This document shows, piece after piece, positions 61,799 to 64,000 of a stretch of DNA of 64,000 nt. Position 1 is the stretch's first letter. Each line of letters starts with the position of its first letter. The position numbers were made by a program, and so were the translations under genes. Below the pieces are notes generated by a model that was given only the letters and a program-made list of their open reading frames with translations, had not been told where the DNA came from and searched no databases. The DNA comes from Marinococcus halophilus (lineage in GTDB: Bacteria > Bacillota > Bacilli > Bacillales > Marinococcaceae), in the NCBI RefSeq assembly GCF_002265875.1, contig NZ_NPFA01000001.1, forward strand, positions 62,001 through 126,000. The letters are read 5' to 3'.

Positions 61799-62683
61799 AT
61801 GGAAAATACAGTAGAGAACCCACGCACTATCGTACTTACCGGGGCCACAAACGGTATTGGCAGAATCACAGCGGAAAAACTGGCGGCTGAAGGGCATACC
61901 TTATTGCTGGTGGGACGCAAAGAATGGAAATGTGAGGAACTGATTGCCGAATTGGAGCAAAAAACCGGAAACACGGACCTCCATTTTTATCAAACGGACC
62001 TCTCCCTTCTCCAGGAAATAGAAATACTCGCCAAAGATATCGCACGGGATTACGGACGGATTGATGCTCTGATTAACAACGCCGGCGCCGTATACTCTTC
62101 CCGCGTCTGGACCGAGGAGCATTTGGAGCGCACCTTTGCCCTGAATTACCTCGGGGTATTTTACCTTACGGAGCTTCTTCTTCCACTTCTGCGTAAGAGC
62201 TCTGATGGACGGGTAGTGAATGTGTCCTCTGCTGCGCATGCCTTATCCAAAATGAACTTTCAAAACCTGCAGGGCGAGCAAAAGTATAATGGCCTAAAGC
62301 AATACGGGCTTGCAAAGCTTTCCTTGCTGCTGTACACGTATGACTTGGCCCAAAGACTCCGCCAAGAAAATATTAAAGTGAACGCGCTCCATCCCGGCAA
62401 CATTTCCACCGGGTTTGGCCTGAACAATAAAAATGCCTTTTACCGGGGACTAAACAAATTTACTAGTAAGTTCGGTGACTCCCCGGAAGAAGGAGCCGAT
62501 CTGGAGGTATCGCTTGCTTCAGGCGCACGCGGCTCCCAGGTAACCGGCAAATATTTTACGAAAAAAGGGATCACCAGTTCATCGAGTGACTCCTACTCTA
62601 CAACCAATCAAAGAAAACTACGGGAAATTAGCGAAGAGCTTGTGTATCATTACACCGGACGAGAGATTCAAAAAGAAGCTTAA
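61799..62683 (+). CDS. SDR-family oxidoreductase (retinol-dehydrogenase-like)
   Basis: A 294-residue SDR: TGATNGIGRITAEKLA, NNAGAVYSSRV, active-site motif YGLAKLSLLLYTYDLAQRL (Y..xK), and LHPGNISTGFG. The layout is that of the RDH/WWOX-like branch, with an extra C-terminal tail. NADP(H) use is likely; the substrate is unknown. GGGAGG lies nine bases before ATG 61799. A terminator follows. Confidence 0.87.
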   Translation: MENTVENPRTIVLTGATNGIGRITAEKLAAEGHTLLLVGRKEWKCEELIAELEQKTGNTDLHFYQTDLSLLQEIEILAKDIARDYGRIDALINNAGAVYSSRVWTEEHLERTFALNYLGVFYLTELLLPLLRKSSDGRVVNVSSAAHALSKMNFQNLQGEQKYNGLKQYGLAKLSLLLYTYDLAQRLRQENIKVNALHPGNISTGFGLNNKNAFYRGLNKFTSKFGDSPEEGADLEVSLASGARGSQVTGKYFTKKGITSSSSDSYSTTNQRKLREISEELVYHYTGREIQKEA

Positions 62684-62701
62684 ATATAAATCTGCCTGAC
62701 C

Positions 62702-62728
62702 GAATGCCTTAACGGGCATTCTTTTTTT
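62702..62728 (+). terminator. Terminator after the SDR
   Basis: GAATGCC / GGCATTC with a 6-base loop and seven T, 18 bases past the stop. Confidence 0.85.
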
Positions 62729-62833
62729 GTTTTTCTGCGATCCTGTGTTGTTTTGCCCCGTTTTGAAGCGGGTATTTAACTCTCATGTGCATATATGTGT
62801 GCACCATTTTATTTACCTGAGGAGGAATGAAGT

Positions 62834-64000
62834 ATCGTACAAACAAAGGAATCTGCCACTAGAGCTGATTTCACGGCACGTTTTACCGCTTTGCGGAAGC
62901 AGACGATGAAGCTGACCGCACCGTTGTATACGGAAGATTTTATGATTCAGGCCCACCCCGACGTAAGCCCTGCAAAATGGCATCTAGCTCATACGACCTG
63001 GTTTTTTGAGCAGTTCATTCTTAAGCCATATGATGACAATTATGAAGAGTTTTCGAAATTCTCTAACGGCTTATATAATTCTTATTATGAAACGCAGGGA
63101 AAGCCATTTCCGAAGCAGTACCGCGGGCTGATTTCCCGGCCGACCACCGAAGACACCATGGAATACCGGCGTCATGTAGAAGAAGCCATGGAACATTTTC
63201 TCAAAGAAGGCCCCTGGAATGAAGAGATCGCTGAATTAATGGAAACCGGCCTGCAGCACGAGCAGCAGCACCAGGAACTGTTAGTAACCGACACAAAATT
63301 CAACTTTTCAATGAATCCACTTAACCCTGCCTACCTGGAAAATGAATCTTTTGAAGAACAGGGAGAAACATCCAAGCTTGAATGGCACGCCTATGAAGAC
63401 GAGCTGACGACTATCGGGACAGATAACCTGCATTTTTCTTTTGATAATGAACGCCCGGAGCATAAATTTTACCTGCACGCCTTCTCTATCGCCTCAAGGC
63501 CGGTGACCAACGAAGAATATATTCGTTTTATTGAAGACGGCGGCTACGAAGACCCTGAGCTGTGGCTTTCCGAAGGCTGGGGCATTGTCCAGGAGCAGGA
63601 CTGGAAAGCACCACTTTACTGGCAGAAGCAGGGCGGTATCTGGTTTTACTTTACGATGAACGGCTTGAAAGAAGTGCGCCTTCATGAACCTATTGCCCAT
63701 ATAAGCTATTACGAAGCAGATGCCTATGCCCGCTGGGCCGGAGCCCGCCTTCCTACGGAACAGGAATGGGAATATGCTTTTCGCGGCGCCGAAGCAGACG
63801 GTACGTTTCTAGAGTCTGAAAGCTATCACCCAAGACCCCTTCAGTCGTTTCCCAATGCGTACGGGGACGTATGGGAGTGGACACGCAGTCCTTATTCCCC
63901 GTATCCGGGCAACCGTCCGCCGGAGGGTGCCATGGGAGAATACAATGCCAAATTTATGAGTAACCAGATGGTGCTGCGCGGCGGTTCATGCGCGACACCG
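62834..64000 (+). CDS. egtB: EgtB-type ergothioneine biosynthesis sulfoxide synthase, 5' part (runs off window)
   Basis: The visible 389 codons show a DinB-like N-terminal domain with iron-ligand histidines in KWHLAHTTWFFEQF and GLQHEQQHQELL, and a formylglycine-generating-enzyme-like C-terminal domain (FSIASRPVTNEEYIRFI, ARLPTEQEWEYAF, DVWEWTRSPY, VLRGGSCATP). EgtB joins cysteine-type sulfur to hercynine with oxygen. Homology begins at RFTALRKQT, before the first in-frame ATG (62906). The only codon with correct spacing to AGGAGGA (62820-62826) is ATC at 62834; an in-frame TGA lies at 62828. An OvoA fusion is not excluded because the 3' end is missing. Confidence 0.87.
   Translation, partial: MVQTKESATRADFTARFTALRKQTMKLTAPLYTEDFMIQAHPDVSPAKWHLAHTTWFFEQFILKPYDDNYEEFSKFSNGLYNSYYETQGKPFPKQYRGLISRPTTEDTMEYRRHVEEAMEHFLKEGPWNEEIAELMETGLQHEQQHQELLVTDTKFNFSMNPLNPAYLENESFEEQGETSKLEWHAYEDELTTIGTDNLHFSFDNERPEHKFYLHAFSIASRPVTNEEYIRFIEDGGYEDPELWLSEGWGIVQEQDWKAPLYWQKQGGIWFYFTMNGLKEVRLHEPIAHISYYEADAYARWAGARLPTEQEWEYAFRGAEADGTFLESESYHPRPLQSFPNAYGDVWEWTRSPYSPYPGNRPPEGAMGEYNAKFMSNQMVLRGGSCATP

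Overview
The window looks like chromosomal DNA of a Bacillaceae-type Firmicute, probably salt- or alkali-tolerant and aerobic. The evidence is B. subtilis-like gene content (qoxABCD quinol oxidase, YisL, YflT, DUF2584, YkkC/YkkD-type SMR pair, YrkE-J-like sulfur genes, tenI-thiOSGF), frequent TTG and GTG starts with strong AGGAGG-type ribosome sites, acidic proteins, a BCCT compatible-solute carrier and a CvrA-type antiporter. No phage, transposase, CRISPR array, rRNA or tRNA was seen.

Layout. 1-5.7 kb: end of a cardiolipin synthase gene, glycerate kinase, then sqdB-sqdX-gtrA, a sulfolipid (SQDG) module unusual for Firmicutes. 5.7-6.4 kb: non-coding, with a tandem structured repeat. 6.4-10.9 kb: a YflT-like stress protein and the thiazole operon tenI-thiO-thiS-thiG-thiF behind two tandem TPP riboswitches. 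10.9-17 kb: AEC carrier, CvrA antiporter, YisL, a guanidine-I riboswitch with a paired SMR exporter, and topB. 17-26.3 kb: 2OG-Fe dioxygenase, GltS, nucleoside hydrolase, Mn catalase, PNPOx-like protein, YhfK-like SDR, DMT transporter, aldehyde dehydrogenase. 26.4-30.5 kb: a GC-richer persulfide/sulfite operon (DsrE, TusA, TauE, DUF302, rhodanese, CstB-like fusion). 30.6-36.1 kb: acetyltransferase, SleB-like hydrolase, BCCT carrier, acyl-CoA dehydrogenase, SDR. 36.2-42.2 kb: sulfite oxidase-like molybdoenzyme, SMP-30 protein, MarR plus ring-cleaving dioxygenase with a decayed esterase remnant, zinc-free S14, small oxidoreductases. 42.3-46.2 kb: qoxABCD. 46.5-48.3 kb: a sodium:solute symporter split by a frameshift at an A7 run. 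48.4-56.9 kb: a methyltransferase, then an almost complete molybdenum cofactor set (moaA, B, C, D, E, mobA, mobB, moeA, moeB) with modAB. 56.9-64 kb: RarD, CopC-like protein, HtpX, a short-type aconitase, an SDR and the start of egtB, which runs off the end.

How it fits together. Sulfur and sulfite chemistry recurs. The CstB-like enzyme should make sulfite from persulfides, TauE could export it, the molybdoenzyme could oxidise it with the local cofactor pathway, and SqdB needs sulfite to make UDP-sulfoquinovose. That link is my inference. Regulation visible in the sequence includes tandem TPP riboswitches, a guanidine-I riboswitch, a near-perfect palindrome over the marR promoter, and CsoR/CstR-like GC-tract sites in the sulfur operon.
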